A stretch of 64,000 bases of DNA from Burkholderia vietnamiensis LMG 10929 (GTDB lineage Bacteria > Pseudomonadota > Gammaproteobacteria > Burkholderiales > Burkholderiaceae): positions 682,001 to 746,000 of the forward strand of contig NZ_CP009630.1 of assembly GCF_000959445.1 (NCBI RefSeq), in the 5' to 3' direction. Shown here one piece after another: positions 9,001 through 20,900 of this stretch (its first letter is position 1; the number at the start of each line of letters is the position of its first letter). A model generated the notes under the pieces. That model did not search any database, was not told the origin of the DNA, and worked only from the letters and a program-made list of their open reading frames with translations. The position numbers were made by a program, and so were the translations under genes.

Positions 9001-9535
9001 GGGCGCGCCGTACCTGCGCGCCGATCCCGAGCGGGTCGAACGGTGGCGTGCGCGCCTCGGCGACAGCGGTCGTGCACGCATCGGCCTCGTATGGACCGGC
9101 AACCCGCTGCATCTGAACGATCGCAACCGTTCGATGACGCTGGCCGAGCTGCTGCCGCTGCTCGACGATCGCTACGACTGGATCAGCGTGCAGAAAGTGA
9201 TTCGCGACGACGACCGCGCGGTGCTCGACGCGAGCGCGATCCGTTTCGTGGGCGACGACCTGACCGATTTCGCCGAGACGGCCGCGCTGATCGGCGCGCT
9301 CGATGCGGTGATCAGCGTCGATACGTCGGTTGCGCACCTGGCCGGCGCGCTGGGCTGCCCGCTCGCCGTGCTGCTGCCGCACACGCCCGATTTCCGCTGG
9401 CTGCTCGATCGCGACGACAGCCCGTGGTATCCGCGCGCGACGCTGTTCCGGCAACCGGCCGGCGGCCAGTGGGTGCCGGTGGTCGAGCGCGTGCGCGCCG
9501 CGCTGCCGGCGCTGCTTGCGCGCGCGACGCGATGA
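6056..9535 (+). CDS. Large TPR protein with C-terminal heptosyltransferase-like domain
   Basis: The product is about 1,159 residues. A first set of about nine TPR units spans roughly residues 20-320. A disordered linker follows (about 330-440) with three imperfect 30-residue repeats (QPDARRADAG...PDDSAPIGN). A second TPR set (about 445-865) ends in a GT-B-like domain (about 890-1150) with EQGLGDTLQFCRY, GLVWTGNPLHLNDRNRS and SVDTSVAHLAGALG, resembling GT9 heptosyltransferases. Such TPR-glycosyltransferases can modify exported adhesins, so TpsA two genes downstream is a possible acceptor (inference). The GTG at 6056 follows GGGAAGGGGG; an in-frame ATG at 5984 is the alternative. Its stop overlaps the next start (ATGA). 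Confidence 0.85.
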   Translation: MTVEHRHDPHAGAPANGASGQWQAAALLGRAQQWHGAGRFDDAARDYLAVLANEPDHPQALHLYGVLQFQRGAADQAEALLRRSIALDASARALSDLGALVGEEGRVDEALDHFAAALRASPDDVQTLVRRGNTLLGLRRYDDALASFDRALALSPLVLDALCNRGGALRALGRFDEALDTYERALMVDPQSCESWFNRGLVLRELQRSVDALHCFERAHALRPGVAAIEAERGRALADLGRDNEALAAFNDAIAADPARLDVLRDSAAVLERLGRADEALARWERVLASDPDQVHALAGGGNALPPLRRDVDALDGRARSSNLERAPRASAPAAPRSADGSQHDGSASVGHQPDARRADAGRSNGNRSDASSPDDSAPIGNQPDARRADAGPSSGSRPGASQPDDSAPIGNPPDASRADAGPSNARQPNPSAPEALAPDQLLARARAAHRDGALQQAEHAYAALLAADPDHPEALHLLGVLRFQQGRLDDAEPLMRRSIERQPAPLALANYSAVLAGLGRTHDALARLDDALAINPTHARALFQRAGLLAELGRHDEGRIAYDRLLALTPGFADGYVKRSDTQRALGHHAAALADCDRAIALAGRTFDAMRARGLALRELGRYRDAADSYDHALALAPGSADVLFLRGVVHLDLHDPERALSDFNAAIATKPTFVDALVNSAIALEQLGRHDEALLRCDRALALEPRHACALATRGNAASQLGRHTDAIDSYARALDADPLSTVVLCNFADALMRVDRHADAHALCERALELDPQCAPAWFTRARVRLETHRYDDALDDLSRAIALAPLDKLAHFHRGHALRALRRHDDALHAYARVLDIDPDDAAAHCTRAFLCLSTGDFETGWAEYEWRWRDSQLDASRRDFAQPRWTRGMPLDGRTILLYPEQGLGDTLQFCRYVPLVKALGARVVLEAPVELTTLFATLDGVDVLVARGEPLPPFDLHCPLLSLPLEFRTNLASIPAGAPYLRADPERVERWRARLGDSGRARIGLVWTGNPLHLNDRNRSMTLAELLPLLDDRYDWISVQKVIRDDDRAVLDASAIRFVGDDLTDFAETAALIGALDAVISVDTSVAHLAGALGCPLAVLLPHTPDFRWLLDRDDSPWYPRATLFRQPAGGQWVPVVERVRAALPALLARATR
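7100..7350. repeat. Imperfect 90-bp tandem repeats inside the TPR gene
   Basis: About two and a half copies of a 90-base unit encode the disordered linker between the two TPR blocks. Conserved blocks include GATGCCAGGCGAGCCGATGC and GACAGCGCGCCCATTGGTAAC. Repeats of this kind expand and contract by slippage or recombination, and a unit length divisible by three keeps the frame open. Confidence 0.7.
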
Positions 9536-11754
9536 GCACCGTGCCCGCGCCGCCGCTGCGGGCGGCCGTCGACGACGCGCTGCGACACGCGCGCGCGAAG
9601 CTCGCGCGGCACGATTTCGCCGGCGCGGCGCGGCTCTACGAAGGTGTGCTCGCGATGCTGCCCGATCACGTCGAGGCGTTGCACCTGCTCGGCGTCGTGC
9701 ATCTGGAACGCGGCGACCCGTCGCGCGCGGAGCCGCAGATCGCGCGCTCGATGCGCTTCGGGCTCGATCAGCCGTGGAATTTCACCAACCATGCGGTGGC
9801 GCTGACCGGAATCGGCCGCCATCGCGACGCGCTCGACGCGGCCGCGCAGGCGCTCGCGCGCGATCCCGGCCATGCGCGCGCGCATGCGGTGCGCGGCGAC
9901 GCGCTGCTTGCGCTCGGCCGGCATGCGGAAGCGCTCGGCGCATACGACCTCGCGCTGCTGCGCGAGCCGGGGCGCGTCGCGACCAGGGTGCGGCGCGGCG
10001 AGGCGCTGCGCGTGCTGGGCCGTCCCGCCGACGCGCTGATCAGCATCGAACGCGCGCTGCAGATCGACGCGCACGACGCGGACGCGCTCGCGCAACGCGG
10101 CCATGCACTGCGCGCGCTGGGGCGCGGCGACGAGGCCGTGCATTGCTTCCGGCTCGCGATGGTGGTGCGCGGCAAGACCGCCGAACTCGTCTACGCATGC
10201 GGCCATGCGCTGATCGAACTGGGCCGCCCGGCCGACGCGCTCGCATGCATCGACGAAGTGCTGACGCGCATGCCCGACGACGCCCAGTTGCTGTTCGTCA
10301 GCTGCGTCGCGCTCGATCTGCTGCATCTGCACGACGAATTGCTGAAGCGCGCCGACCGTCTGCTCGCGCTCGACCGCGACAGCGTCGGCGCGTGGCTCGG
10401 CCGCGGCAACGCGTTGCTCGGACTGCGCCGTCACGACGAAGCGGTGCGTGCCTACGACGAAGCGCTGGCGCGCGCGCCGGGCGACTTCGACGCGCTGCGC
10501 AATCGGGCGGGCGCGCTGCGCACGCTGGGCGCCTGTGAAGACGCGCTTGCCGATTACGATCGCGCGCTCGCCGCGCGCGGTCCGCATGCCGAAGTGCTGT
10601 GCAATCGCGCGATCGCGCAGCAGTTGCTCGGCCGTTACGACGATGCGCTCGCGAGCTACGCGGCCGCCGCCGCCGCGCCCGGCAGCACCGCGCAGGAGCT
10701 CTGCACGCGCGCGGTCGCGCGCCAGCAGCTCGGCGACTACGCGGGGGCGCTCGCCGATTTCGCGCTGGCCTGCCGGCACGACCCGAATCACGGCATCGCC
10801 CGCCGTTCCGACGCATTCTGCCGTCTGCTGACCGGCGACTTCGCGACCGGCTGGCGGCTGCACGAGGCGCGCTGGGACGCCGCCGACGTGACGTTGCACC
10901 GGCGTCATGCGGGCCGCCCGCAGTGGACCGGCGACGCACCGCTCGCGGGCCGCACGCTGCTGCTGCACGCGGAGCAGGGCTTCGGCGACACGCTGCAGTT
11001 CTGCCGCTACGCGAGCCTCGCGCACGATCTCGGGGCCACCGTCGTGATCGATGCGCCGGCTGCGCTGGCCGAGTTGCTCGGCACGCTGCGCGGCGTGAGC
11101 CGCGTCGTCGCCGCTGGGCAGCCCGCGCCGGCGTTCGACCTGCATTGCCCGATGATGAGCCTGCCGTTCGCGTTCCGTACGACGCTCGACACGGTGCCGG
11201 CCGACGTGCCGTATCTGCATGCCGACCCGCGGCGGCGCGCGGCCTGGCGCGCGCGGCTGGACGCGGCCGCGCCGTCGCGGCGCCTGCGCGTCGGGCTCGC
11301 GTGGTCGGGCAATCCGCATCACGCGAACGACGAGAACCGGTCGATGACGTTGGCGGCGCTGGCGCCGCTCATGGCGCTCGACGCGACCTTCGTCAGCCTG
11401 CAGGTCGACGTGCGCGCGCGCGACGCCGCCGCGTTCGCGGCCGGCGGCGTGCTGTCGTTCGCGAACGCGTTGACCGATTTCGCGGAAACGGCCGCACTCG
11501 TCGACGCGCTGGATCTCGTGATCGCCGTCGACACGTCGGTCGTGCATCTGGCCGGCGCGCTCGGCCGGCCGGTGTGGGTGCTGCTGCCGCGCGTGCCCGA
11601 CTGGCGCTGGCTGCTCGAGCGCGACGACAGCCCGTGGTATCCGCACGCGACGCTGTTCCGCCAGCGCCTGCCGGGCGACTGGCCGGCGGTGGTCGAGCGC
11701 GTGGCCGATGCGCTCGCCGCGCGTGTGCGCGCCCACGCGGCCGGCCGACTGTGA
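9532..11754 (+). CDS. Second TPR protein with heptosyltransferase-like domain
   Basis: The 740-residue protein is a shorter paralogue of the gene before it. It has TPR units over residues 20-430 (LYEGVLAMLPDHVEALHLLGVVHLERGDP opens the first) and then the same GT-B-like tail: EQGFGDTLQFCRYA, GLAWSGNPHHANDENRS, AVDTSVVHLAGALGRPVWV and a WYPHATLFRQ end. Its ATG overlaps the upstream stop by one base pair step (ATGA), which indicates translational coupling. It lacks the long linker and the second TPR set. It may work with the first protein as a pair of transferases for one substrate; TpsA is encoded immediately downstream. No signal peptide is present, so it should be cytoplasmic. Confidence 0.85.
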   Translation: MSTVPAPPLRAAVDDALRHARAKLARHDFAGAARLYEGVLAMLPDHVEALHLLGVVHLERGDPSRAEPQIARSMRFGLDQPWNFTNHAVALTGIGRHRDALDAAAQALARDPGHARAHAVRGDALLALGRHAEALGAYDLALLREPGRVATRVRRGEALRVLGRPADALISIERALQIDAHDADALAQRGHALRALGRGDEAVHCFRLAMVVRGKTAELVYACGHALIELGRPADALACIDEVLTRMPDDAQLLFVSCVALDLLHLHDELLKRADRLLALDRDSVGAWLGRGNALLGLRRHDEAVRAYDEALARAPGDFDALRNRAGALRTLGACEDALADYDRALAARGPHAEVLCNRAIAQQLLGRYDDALASYAAAAAAPGSTAQELCTRAVARQQLGDYAGALADFALACRHDPNHGIARRSDAFCRLLTGDFATGWRLHEARWDAADVTLHRRHAGRPQWTGDAPLAGRTLLLHAEQGFGDTLQFCRYASLAHDLGATVVIDAPAALAELLGTLRGVSRVVAAGQPAPAFDLHCPMMSLPFAFRTTLDTVPADVPYLHADPRRRAAWRARLDAAAPSRRLRVGLAWSGNPHHANDENRSMTLAALAPLMALDATFVSLQVDVRARDAAAFAAGGVLSFANALTDFAETAALVDALDLVIAVDTSVVHLAGALGRPVWVLLPRVPDWRWLLERDDSPWYPHATLFRQRLPGDWPAVVERVADALAARVRAHAAGRL

Positions 11755-11759
11755 CAAAA

Positions 11760-11798
11760 GCTACGGACCATTCGCGCGCGGCCGGAATGGTCCGTAAC
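11760..11798. promoter_or_regulatory. Inverted pair of the island repeat upstream of tpsA
   Basis: GCTACGGACCATTC (11760-11773) and GAATGGTCCGTAAC (11785-11798) form an inverted repeat matching at 13 of 14 positions, with an 11-base spacer. Each arm is a copy of the motif seen singly elsewhere in the island. The pair lies between the stop of the second TPR gene and tpsA, about 155 bases before the tpsA start. A missing T-run argues against a simple terminator; a dimeric regulator site is possible. Confidence 0.55.
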
Positions 11799-11952
11799 AC
11801 CCGCCATGTCGCTGCCATCGGGCCTTCGTATGTTCTCGGGATTCCCGCGGCCGGGTTCCGGCCGACGCGCAACGACCAGGCGCGGCAACGGATCGGCGTC
11901 GTGGGCGGCGCGATCGTCGCCGAGCGCCATTTCATAGGATTCGGGGTGACGA

Positions 11953-14900
11953 ATGGCAGCACGCGCACGTACGGCACGACAATCTGACGCGACGGGGTCG
12001 CGCTCGACCCTCAACTCGGAACTGCGGCCGCTGGTGCGCGCCGCTGCGCTGATGTTGCTGGCTGCGGCGTCCGCGCATGCGCACGCGGCCGGCATCATGA
12101 ATCTCGGCGCGACCACCGCGCGCGCCGCAGGCGGCGGCAGCGGCGCGGCCCGCGTGCCGGGCATGCCGAACCTCGGCGTCTCGCCGCAGCAGGCCGCGCA
12201 GGCGAGCCAGCCGTCGATCCGCAACCTCGGCTACGCCGCGCATGCGATCGCCGCCCAGATCGCCGCGCAGCAGAACGCGGCCGCCGCCGCGGCGAAGCTG
12301 CCGTCGAGCGTGCCGAACGGGCTCGCGCCGGGTGGGCTGCAGGTGGCGGCCGGCGCGACGGCCGATACGAGCAGCCCGGTGCTGTGGTTCAACGCGAACG
12401 CGCCGACGCAGAGCGTCGACGCGAACGGGCACGTGAACGTCGACGTCAAGCAGACCGGCCAGAATGCGGTGCTCACGTGGGAGACGATGAACGTCGGCCG
12501 TCAGACCACGCTGAATTTCGACCAGTCGGGCGGCACGCAGACCAACGGTGCGAACAACTGGGCGGTGCTGAACCGCGTCAACGATCCGAGCGGCCGGCCG
12601 AGCCAGATCCTCGGCAACATCGCCGCGCAGGGCGCCGTCTACGTGATCAACCGCAACGGCGTGCTGTTCGGCGCCGGCTCGCAGGTCAACGTGCATTCGC
12701 TGGTCGCGTCGTCGCTGAACCTGCTCGACATGAAGAAGCAGCTCGTGCCGACCGCGGACGGCATCGTCGCGAGCAACCTGCAGTTCCTGAGCGTGCAGCC
12801 CGGCAAGACGGGCGGCCTGGCCTATCCGCAATCGGGCAGTTCGAGCGGCGTGGCGGGCGCCATCGGCCGCCCGAACGAGGTGCTCGGGCTCGGCGGCCCG
12901 GTGCTGCTGAGCGGCGCGTATCAGGCGCCGGGCGACGTGACCATCGAGCAGGGCGCGTCGATCACGACGCACACCAACGGGACGGCGAGCGACGGCGGCT
13001 TCGTGCTGGTCGCGGCGCCGAACGTGACGAACGCCGGCAGCATTTCCGCGACGGCCGGACAGGTGGTGCTGGCGGCGGGCGTCGGCGTGAGCCTGCGCCC
13101 CAACACCGCCGGCGTGACGGCTAATCCGCAGGTGCTGTTGCCGGAGTTGAGCGGACAGATCGTCAAGACCGACCTGCAGACCGGCGGCACGATCGACGTC
13201 ACGCCCGCCGGCACGCTGACCAACACCGGCATCGTCCAGGCCGCGCGCGGCAACGTGAACCTGCTCGGCAGCCGCGTCGCCCAGAACGGCGTGGTCGGCG
13301 TGACGACGAGCGTGAACACGCCGGGCACGATCACGATCTCGACCGCGGACGAATATGCGTCGAACGATCCGCTCGGCAATCCGTACCCCGGCTCGGGGCT
13401 GGTCTCCAGCGGGACCGGCGGCGCCGACAACGTCAATCGCGCGGGCCTGCTGAGCTTCGGGCCGCAATCGGTGACCACCGTGCTGGCGGACAGCGCCGGC
13501 CAGACGGCGACGTCGACGCCGGGCACGACCTTCACGCCGGGCGGCATCGCGATGACGGCCGGTTCGGTGTGGTTCCAGCGCGGCTCGCTGATCGAGGCGC
13601 CGGGCTCGAACGTGTCGGTGACGGCCTATGTGCCGTCCGTCGTGTCGAATTCGACGCCGGGGCAGAGCGCGGTGCCGGGCCGCATCTACGTGGACGACGG
13701 CGCGACGATCGACGTATCGGGGCTGGCCGACGTGCACGCGCCGATCTCGCAGACGCTGCTGACCATCGACCGGATCGGCCAGAACGAGCTGGCCGACTCG
13801 CCGTTGTTGCGCAACAGCTTCCTGTTCGGACTGAAGGGCGTGGTCGTCGACAGCACGCTGACCGGCACGCGCAGCGACGGCGTGCAGTGGGTCGGCAGCC
13901 CGATCCTGAACCTGTCCGGCTACGTGAACCTGATTCCGCGCACCGTCGACCAGCTGCTGACCAACGGCGGCACGATCACGCTGTCCGGCAACGAGGTGAT
14001 GACCGCGACCGGTTCGTCGATGAACCTGAACGGCGGCTACGTGCATTACGACGGCGGGATGGTGAACACGACGCGGCTGGTGGACGCCAACGGCGCGATC
14101 GTGCCGATCGGGCAGGCGAGCCCGTACGAGCGCTATGTCGGCATTGCCGGGCAGTTCGTCGAAAGCCATCCGCGCTGGGGCGTGACGAAGTCGTGGTTCA
14201 ACCCGCTGCAGACGGGCGCCGCGTACCAGGCCGACTACATCGTCGGCGGCAATGCGGGCACGCTCGACCTGTTCGCGTCGCAGGCGCTGGTGCTCGACGG
14301 CGACGTCAGCGCGCAGGCGTTCGGCGGCGCGAAGCAGACGCAGGGCAACAGCCTGCCGTCGGGCGGTACGTTCAACCTCGGCGCGGACCCGAAGCTGGCC
14401 GGCGGCGCGCTGGCCGGGATGGCGTGGAACGCCGCGGCCAGCACGTCGCTCACGATCAACGGCATCGCAGGCCTCGTGATCCTGCAGAACGAAGCGCCGC
14501 AGCTCGGCGCGTTGATGCCGGGCTTTTCGATCGACACGCGGCTCGACCCGAGCGCGTCGGCGGCGCTCGCCGCGAACGATCCGGACAATCTGCCGGCCGC
14601 GCAGGTCGTGCCGGTGGCGACGCTGAATCGCGGCGGCTTCGCGAGCCTGAACGTGACCGGCGACAGGAACGCCGGCAAGGGCATCGAGGTCGCGCAGGGC
14701 ACGCAGCTGAACCTGCAGCCCGGCGGCTCCGTTTCGCTCGACAGTTCGGCGATCGGCGCGGACGTGAACATCGCGGGGCGCGTCTCGGCGCCGTCCGGCA
14801 AGATTTCGGTCACGAGCGGCGGCAATGTCGTGGTCGGCCCGCACGGCGCGCTCGACGCGGCCGGCCAGTGGGTGAACAACGACGTGCAGGCCGCGCCGGG

Positions 14901-17900
14901 CACCACGCCCGGCAACAGCCAGTTCATCAACGGCGGCAGCATCTCGCTGTCGGCGATGCAGGGCTCGACGCGCGTGAACGGCGCCGACGTGGATGCGACC
15001 GGCTCGATCGTGCTGCAGCCGGGCAGCGTGCTCGACGTGTCGAGCGGCGGCGAAATGCTCGCGAACGGGCAACTGCTGATGCGCGACGGCGTGCCGGTCG
15101 GGCGCGGCGGCAACGTCACGTTGCAGACCTATGCGGCATCCGGCGCGACCAGGCAGTTCGGTCACACGCTCGACGGCGGTGCGCCGCTGCCCGCCACGCA
15201 GCCGAGCGCCGGCACGATCGCGATGGGCGGCACGATACTGAGCGAAGGCTTTTCGGGCGGCGGCACGCTGACGCTCGAGGCGCTCGGCTTGCGGATCGGC
15301 GGCGACCGCTCGGCCGCCTCGCCGTGGGACGTGTACCTGCCCGACAGCTTTTTCGCGCAGCAGGGCTTCGGCAAGTACGTGCTGAACGCGTACTACGACT
15401 CGACCATCGCGCCGGGCGCGACGCTCGCGCTGACGCAACGCAACCGCATGCCGGACGCGCTCGCGCTGCAGCGCACCGGTTCGGGCGCGAACCTCGCGTC
15501 GGCGGGACTGACGACGATCGGGCAACTCGACGCCTATCACCGGCAACCGACGAGCCTCGTGTTGACGGGCGGCAACTATCTGACTTGGCAGAGCACGCCC
15601 AATGGCCCGCCGCCGTCCTATGCGGACGTGACCGGCGCCGTGACGCTGGCGTCGGGCGCGTCGATCCATGCGGATGCCGGCGCGAGCATCGGCTTCGGTT
15701 CGCCGCTGCAGGTGACGGTGCTCGGCTCGGTGGTCGCGCCGGGCGGCTCGATCACGCTGAGCGCCGATACGGGCGGCGGCCCGTTTGCGCAGCCGGGGCA
15801 AGCCATCGTGTTCACGCCGAGCGCCGGCCGCTCGGTGTGGCTGGGCGCCGATGCGACGCTCGACGCGGCCGGTGTCGCGTTGGCCGATCCGCTGGCCGCG
15901 CCGGTCAGGATCGGCGCGACGACGGTCACGCCGCATACCGGCAAGGTGTTGCCCGGCGGCTCGGTGACGCTGTCGAGCGATGCCGGCTACGTGGTCGCGC
16001 AAGCCGGCTCGACGATCGACGTCTCGGGCGCGTCGACGAACTTCGACCGCCTGCAGGCGAACGGCGCCTATGCGTCGCAACCGGTGTGGAGCGACGCCGG
16101 CTCGATCACGCTGTCGGCCGCATACGGGCTGTTCGCGGACGGCAAGCTGGCGGGCCACGGCGGCGCGTCGCAAGCGCGCGGCGGCACGCTGACGATCCTG
16201 CCGCACCAGAACGGCGGTTCGCCCGGCGCGACCGCGCTCGTCGTGCGGCAGAGCGGCACGTTGCTGCCCGCCGGGTTCGCGCCGGGCGCGGCTGTCCCGA
16301 CGCCGGCCGATAGCGCGGCCGGCCAGCCGAGCGGCGTGATCGAGTTCGCCGCGGATCGCCTCGACGGTTCGGGGATCGCGAATCTCGTGTTGGGCGACAG
16401 CACGCCGTCGCCGCTTTCGGCGCCGGTGCCGACGATCGCCTTCGCGGGCAACGTGAGCCTCGCGCTGCCCGAGTCGGTGACGCTCAATGGCGGGCGCATC
16501 GCCGCGATCGGCATGGACCAGCTGCAGACGCTGCTGGCGACGCCGCAGCAGCCGGGCGCCGCCGGTTCGGCGCTCGACGCCCTTTTGTCGCAGGCGCCGG
16601 CTCACCCGCTCGGCACGAAGGTGACGATCGACGCGCCGTACGTCGCGCTGGCGGGCCCGACGGCAACGTCGTCGACGCCGCAGTTCGCGCCGGTCGAGAC
16701 GCTGTCCGATGCGACGCTGAACGTCAATGCGTCGTTCGTCGATCTGCGCAACCAGATCCAGCTCAACAACTTCGGTCACGCGAACCTGAGCAGCCGCGGC
16801 GACATCCGGCTGAGCTCGACGAGCGTGTCTCAGCAGGGCAATACGCTGCTGCCGGGCGTGCTGTACACGCCGGGCAACGTCACGTTCAATGCGGCGAGCC
16901 TGTATCCGGCCACCGGCAGCACCTTCATCGTCGATGCGGTCGGTCCCGTCGATCCGGTCACGGGCCAGCGTGCGCCGACCACCGTCACGTTCGGCTCGAC
17001 CGGCGCGTCCGGCACGCCACTGTCGGCGGGCGGCACGCTGCTCGTCGACGCCACCGACATCGTGCAGGGCGGCACCGTGCGCGCGCCGTCGGGCGCGCTC
17101 GTGTTCGGCGTCGGCGATCCTGCGAGCGGTGCGACGCAGAAACAGTTCGGCACGCTGCCGCTCGTCGCGACCGATTCGGTGACGTTCGCGAACGGCAGCG
17201 TCACGTCGGTCTCGAACGGCACGTCGATCATTCCGTACGGCACGACGATCGACGGCGTCGAATGGCAGTTCAATCCGCTCGCCGGCGCGTCGGCGGGGGA
17301 CCTGAACGCGCCGCCCGCGAAGTACGTGGGCGTGAACGGCGCGCGCGTCGCGCTCGGCAAGGGCGCGACGATTGACCTGTCGGGCGGCGGCGATCTGCAG
17401 GCCGCCGAATGGGTGCCGGGCACGGGCGGCACGCGCGACGTGCTGGCGCAATACAACGTGAGCTATGCGAGCGGCAACGGGGCAACGGCGGTGCCGGTCA
17501 ACGCCGGCGCCGGGAACGTCTACGCAATCGTGCCGGGCGTCCAGTCGCCGGTCGCCGCATACGATCCGATGTTCGCGCAGACGCTGCAGCCGGGCGTCGC
17601 GAGCAACGGGACGCCGACGACCACGACCGCGACGCTCGATGTCGGCCAGGCCGGCTTGCACGACGCGATCGGCAAGGCTGTGTACCTGTCCGGCGTGCCG
17701 GGCCTGAAACCCGGCTACTACACGCTGTTGCCGGGCAAGTACGCGACGCTGCCGGGCGCGTACCGCGTGACGGTGTCGGGCACCGGCGGCAACGTCGTTC
17801 CGGGCGCGACGCAGGTGCGGCCGGACGGCACCGTGACGACGGCCGGCTACTTCGCCGACGCGGTCACCGGCGGCCGCAGCGCGACGCCGACGCTGTTCGA

Positions 17901-20900
17901 CGTGCAGTCGGGCGCAACCTGGCAGCAGTATTCGCAGTACACGCTGAAGGGCGCGAACGATTTCTTCGCCGCGCAGGCCGCGAAGCAGGGCAACGTGACG
18001 CCGCCGCTGCCGGTGGACGGCGGTCAGCTCGTGCTCGCCGCGACCAAGGCGCTGGCGCTCGGCGCGACGCTCAACGCGGCGCCCGGTGCACTCGGCGCGC
18101 CGGCGGAGGTCGACATCGCGTCGCGCGACATCCAGATCACCGGCAGCGGCAGCGCGGCATTGGCCGGCTATCTGCAGATCGGCAGCGATGCGCTCGATTC
18201 GCTGAATGCCGGCAGCCTGCTGATCGGCGGCACGCGTGCGGCGACCGCGAACGGCGTGACGATCACGCCGATCGCGAACAGCGTGGTCGTGTCGAACGAC
18301 GCAAGTTCGTCGCTGAAGGGCCCCGAGATCCTGATCGCGACGAGAACCGACGCGAGCGGTACGGATCCGAATGCGGCGAACGGCTTGCGCGTCTACGCCG
18401 GGGCATCGATCGCGGCGGCGGGCGACTACCCGGCGGCCAAGGATCAACCGATCACGATCGCAGGCGACGGCGCGCTGCTGCGCGTATCGAACGGCGCGAT
18501 GGCGCCGCTCACGCGCAGCGGCGCGACCGGCGCCGGGCTGTTGACGGTCGGCGCGGGCGCGACGCTGTCGGGCGGACAGGCGCTGCTGCTCGATTCGTCC
18601 GGCACGCTGAAGGCCGACCCGAGCGCGCTGCTGTCGGCCAAAGCGATCACGGTGGACGGCTCGGCGATCACGTTCACGAATGCGGGCGGCGCAGCCGCGG
18701 CGGGCCTGCCCGGTTTCGTGATCGATCCGTCGGGCCTCGCGCAGTTCGCGAACGCCGATCTCGTGTCGTTGCGCAGCTATGGCGCGATGGGCTTCATCGG
18801 CGACGTGAATGCGACGTTCGGCAAGCACGTCGACCTCAGCGCGGGCACCTTCACGAGCGACGGCGGCCGCGTGACGCTGAACGGGCAGCAGATCGCGTTC
18901 ACCAACGAGACGGGCGCGCCGAACGGCGCCGTCACGCCGGGCCGCGGCACGCTGACGGTCAACGCGCAGGAGATCGATTTCGGCGCCGGCACGAAGTCGC
19001 TGAGCGGATTCGCGTCGGCGAACCTGAGCGCGAGCGCCGGCATCGTCGGGCAAGGCACGGGGACGTTCGATTTCGGTGCGCTGCCGGTGACGCTGAACGC
19101 GCCCGTGTATCTGGCCGATACGCGTTCCGCGTCGACCGTGAAGACGGCCGGCGCGCTGACGTTGAACGGCGCGGCGGGCGCCGCGTTGCCGCAGACGCCG
19201 GTCGGCGGTGCATGGCACTTCGTCGGCGCCACGCTCGCCGACAACGGCGCGACGATCGCGGCGCCGGCCGGCAACGTGAGCCTCGAGGCGACCACCGGCA
19301 ATCTGACGATCGGCAGCGGTTCGACGGTCAGTTCGGCAGGCGTGTCGAAGCAGTTCTTCGACGTGACGCAGTACGCGCCGGCCGGTTCGATCACGCTGAC
19401 CGCCGATGCGGGGACGGTCGACCTGCAGCCGGGCGCGACGCTCGATTTCTCGGGCGCGAAGGGCGGCGGCGCGGCGGGCAGCCTGACGCTGTCGGCGCCC
19501 AAGCAGGTCGTGAACCTGAACGGCACGATCAAGGGCGGCGCGGCGAGCGGCTATGCGGGCGGCTCGCTGTCGCTCGACACGGCCGGTGCGGCCGACCTCG
19601 ACGCGCTGGCGAAGACGCTCGCGTCGAGCGGCGTGAACCAGTCGATCGACATTCACACGCGCTCGGGCAACCTGACGCTGTCGGCCGGCAATGCGCTGTC
19701 CGCTCACGCGGTGTCGCTGACGGCCGACGGCGGCGCGGGCAACGCGTCGGATGCGGCGAACGGCAACGTCGACGTGCTGGGGACGATCGATGCGTCCGGC
19801 AAGGCGGGCGGGCAGATCAGCCTGTACGGCAAGAGCGGCGTCGATATCGAGGGCTCGCTGCTCGCGAAGGCAACCGATGCGAGCCAGCGCGGCGGCAAGG
19901 TCGCGATCGGCACGAGCGCGACGTTCGATCCGGCCGTCGCCGATCCGTACAACGCGAGCTACGGCTACGAGAACGTGTCGGCCGCGCAGTCCGGCGCGAT
20001 CCGGCTCGGTTCGAATGCGTCGATCGACGTGTCCGGCGGTACGCCCGGCGGCACGCTGGACGGCACGGTCGATTTCCGCGCGCCGCTGCTGCGCGACGGC
20101 ACGGTCAACGTCGTGCTCGACGGAAGCCGCGTGCGCGGGTCGCGCAAGACGACGGTCGAAGCGTATGCGGTGTGGAGCACCGCCGATGCGACGACCGGCT
20201 CGCAGCATTTCGACGGCCTCGTCGATCCGGCCGGCTGGTACGACGGCAGCGGCCATCTGCTGGCGGGCACGTTCACGGTGCCTGGCAGCACGCCGGCGAC
20301 GTACAGCTATACGCCGGGCGGCGCGGGCGGCGGAACGCTCGTCAACGACGCGACCGGAGAGTCGACGGCGGTGACCGAGGATCAATTGCGCAACGGGATT
20401 TCCGGCAGCGGCTTCACCGGGCTGTCCGGCGCGTACTTCGCCGCCGCGGCCGCCAACGCCGATCATGTCGCGTTCTACGGGTATCGCGCCGACGCGTCCG
20501 GCGCAGCGCCGGGCACGCTGATGGCATTCGTCCAGCATGGACCGGATGGCGTCGCCGGCCAGTTCGCCGCTGCATCGCTGCAGAATTTCAGCGTCGCGCC
20601 GGGCATCGAGCTCGCCAATCCGGGCCATGCGGTCAACGGCGGCAATATCTCGGTGCTGTCGAACTGGAACCTCGGCGCGGGCGCACCGAACAACAGCGGC
20701 AGCATCACGCCTGATTTCCGCTATCGGTCGACGATCGCGCCGACGCTGACGTTCCGCGCGGCCAACGATTTCGATGCGTACGCAAGCATTTCGGACGGGT
20801 TTTATCAGAGCCAGGTGGCGTCGATCCTGGGCGGATCGGGGCCGGCTACGGCAACCGGCACTTATACGGACGCGAAGCAGCAATTCGACCAGTTGGTGTC

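Noticed and set aside
9172..11757. An 861-residue minus-strand frame opposite the second TPR gene
   Set aside because: It has long low-complexity arginine/glutamine runs and no start context; it mirrors the TPR gene.
11754..11800. A terminator after the second TPR gene
   Set aside because: The inverted repeat has no T-run, and its arms are copies of a motif found singly elsewhere.
11932..20883. A 2,983-residue minus-strand frame opposite tpsA
   Set aside because: It is arginine-rich with no family or signal; it is the antisense shadow of G/C-ended tpsA codons, and it ends where tpsA codon use changes.
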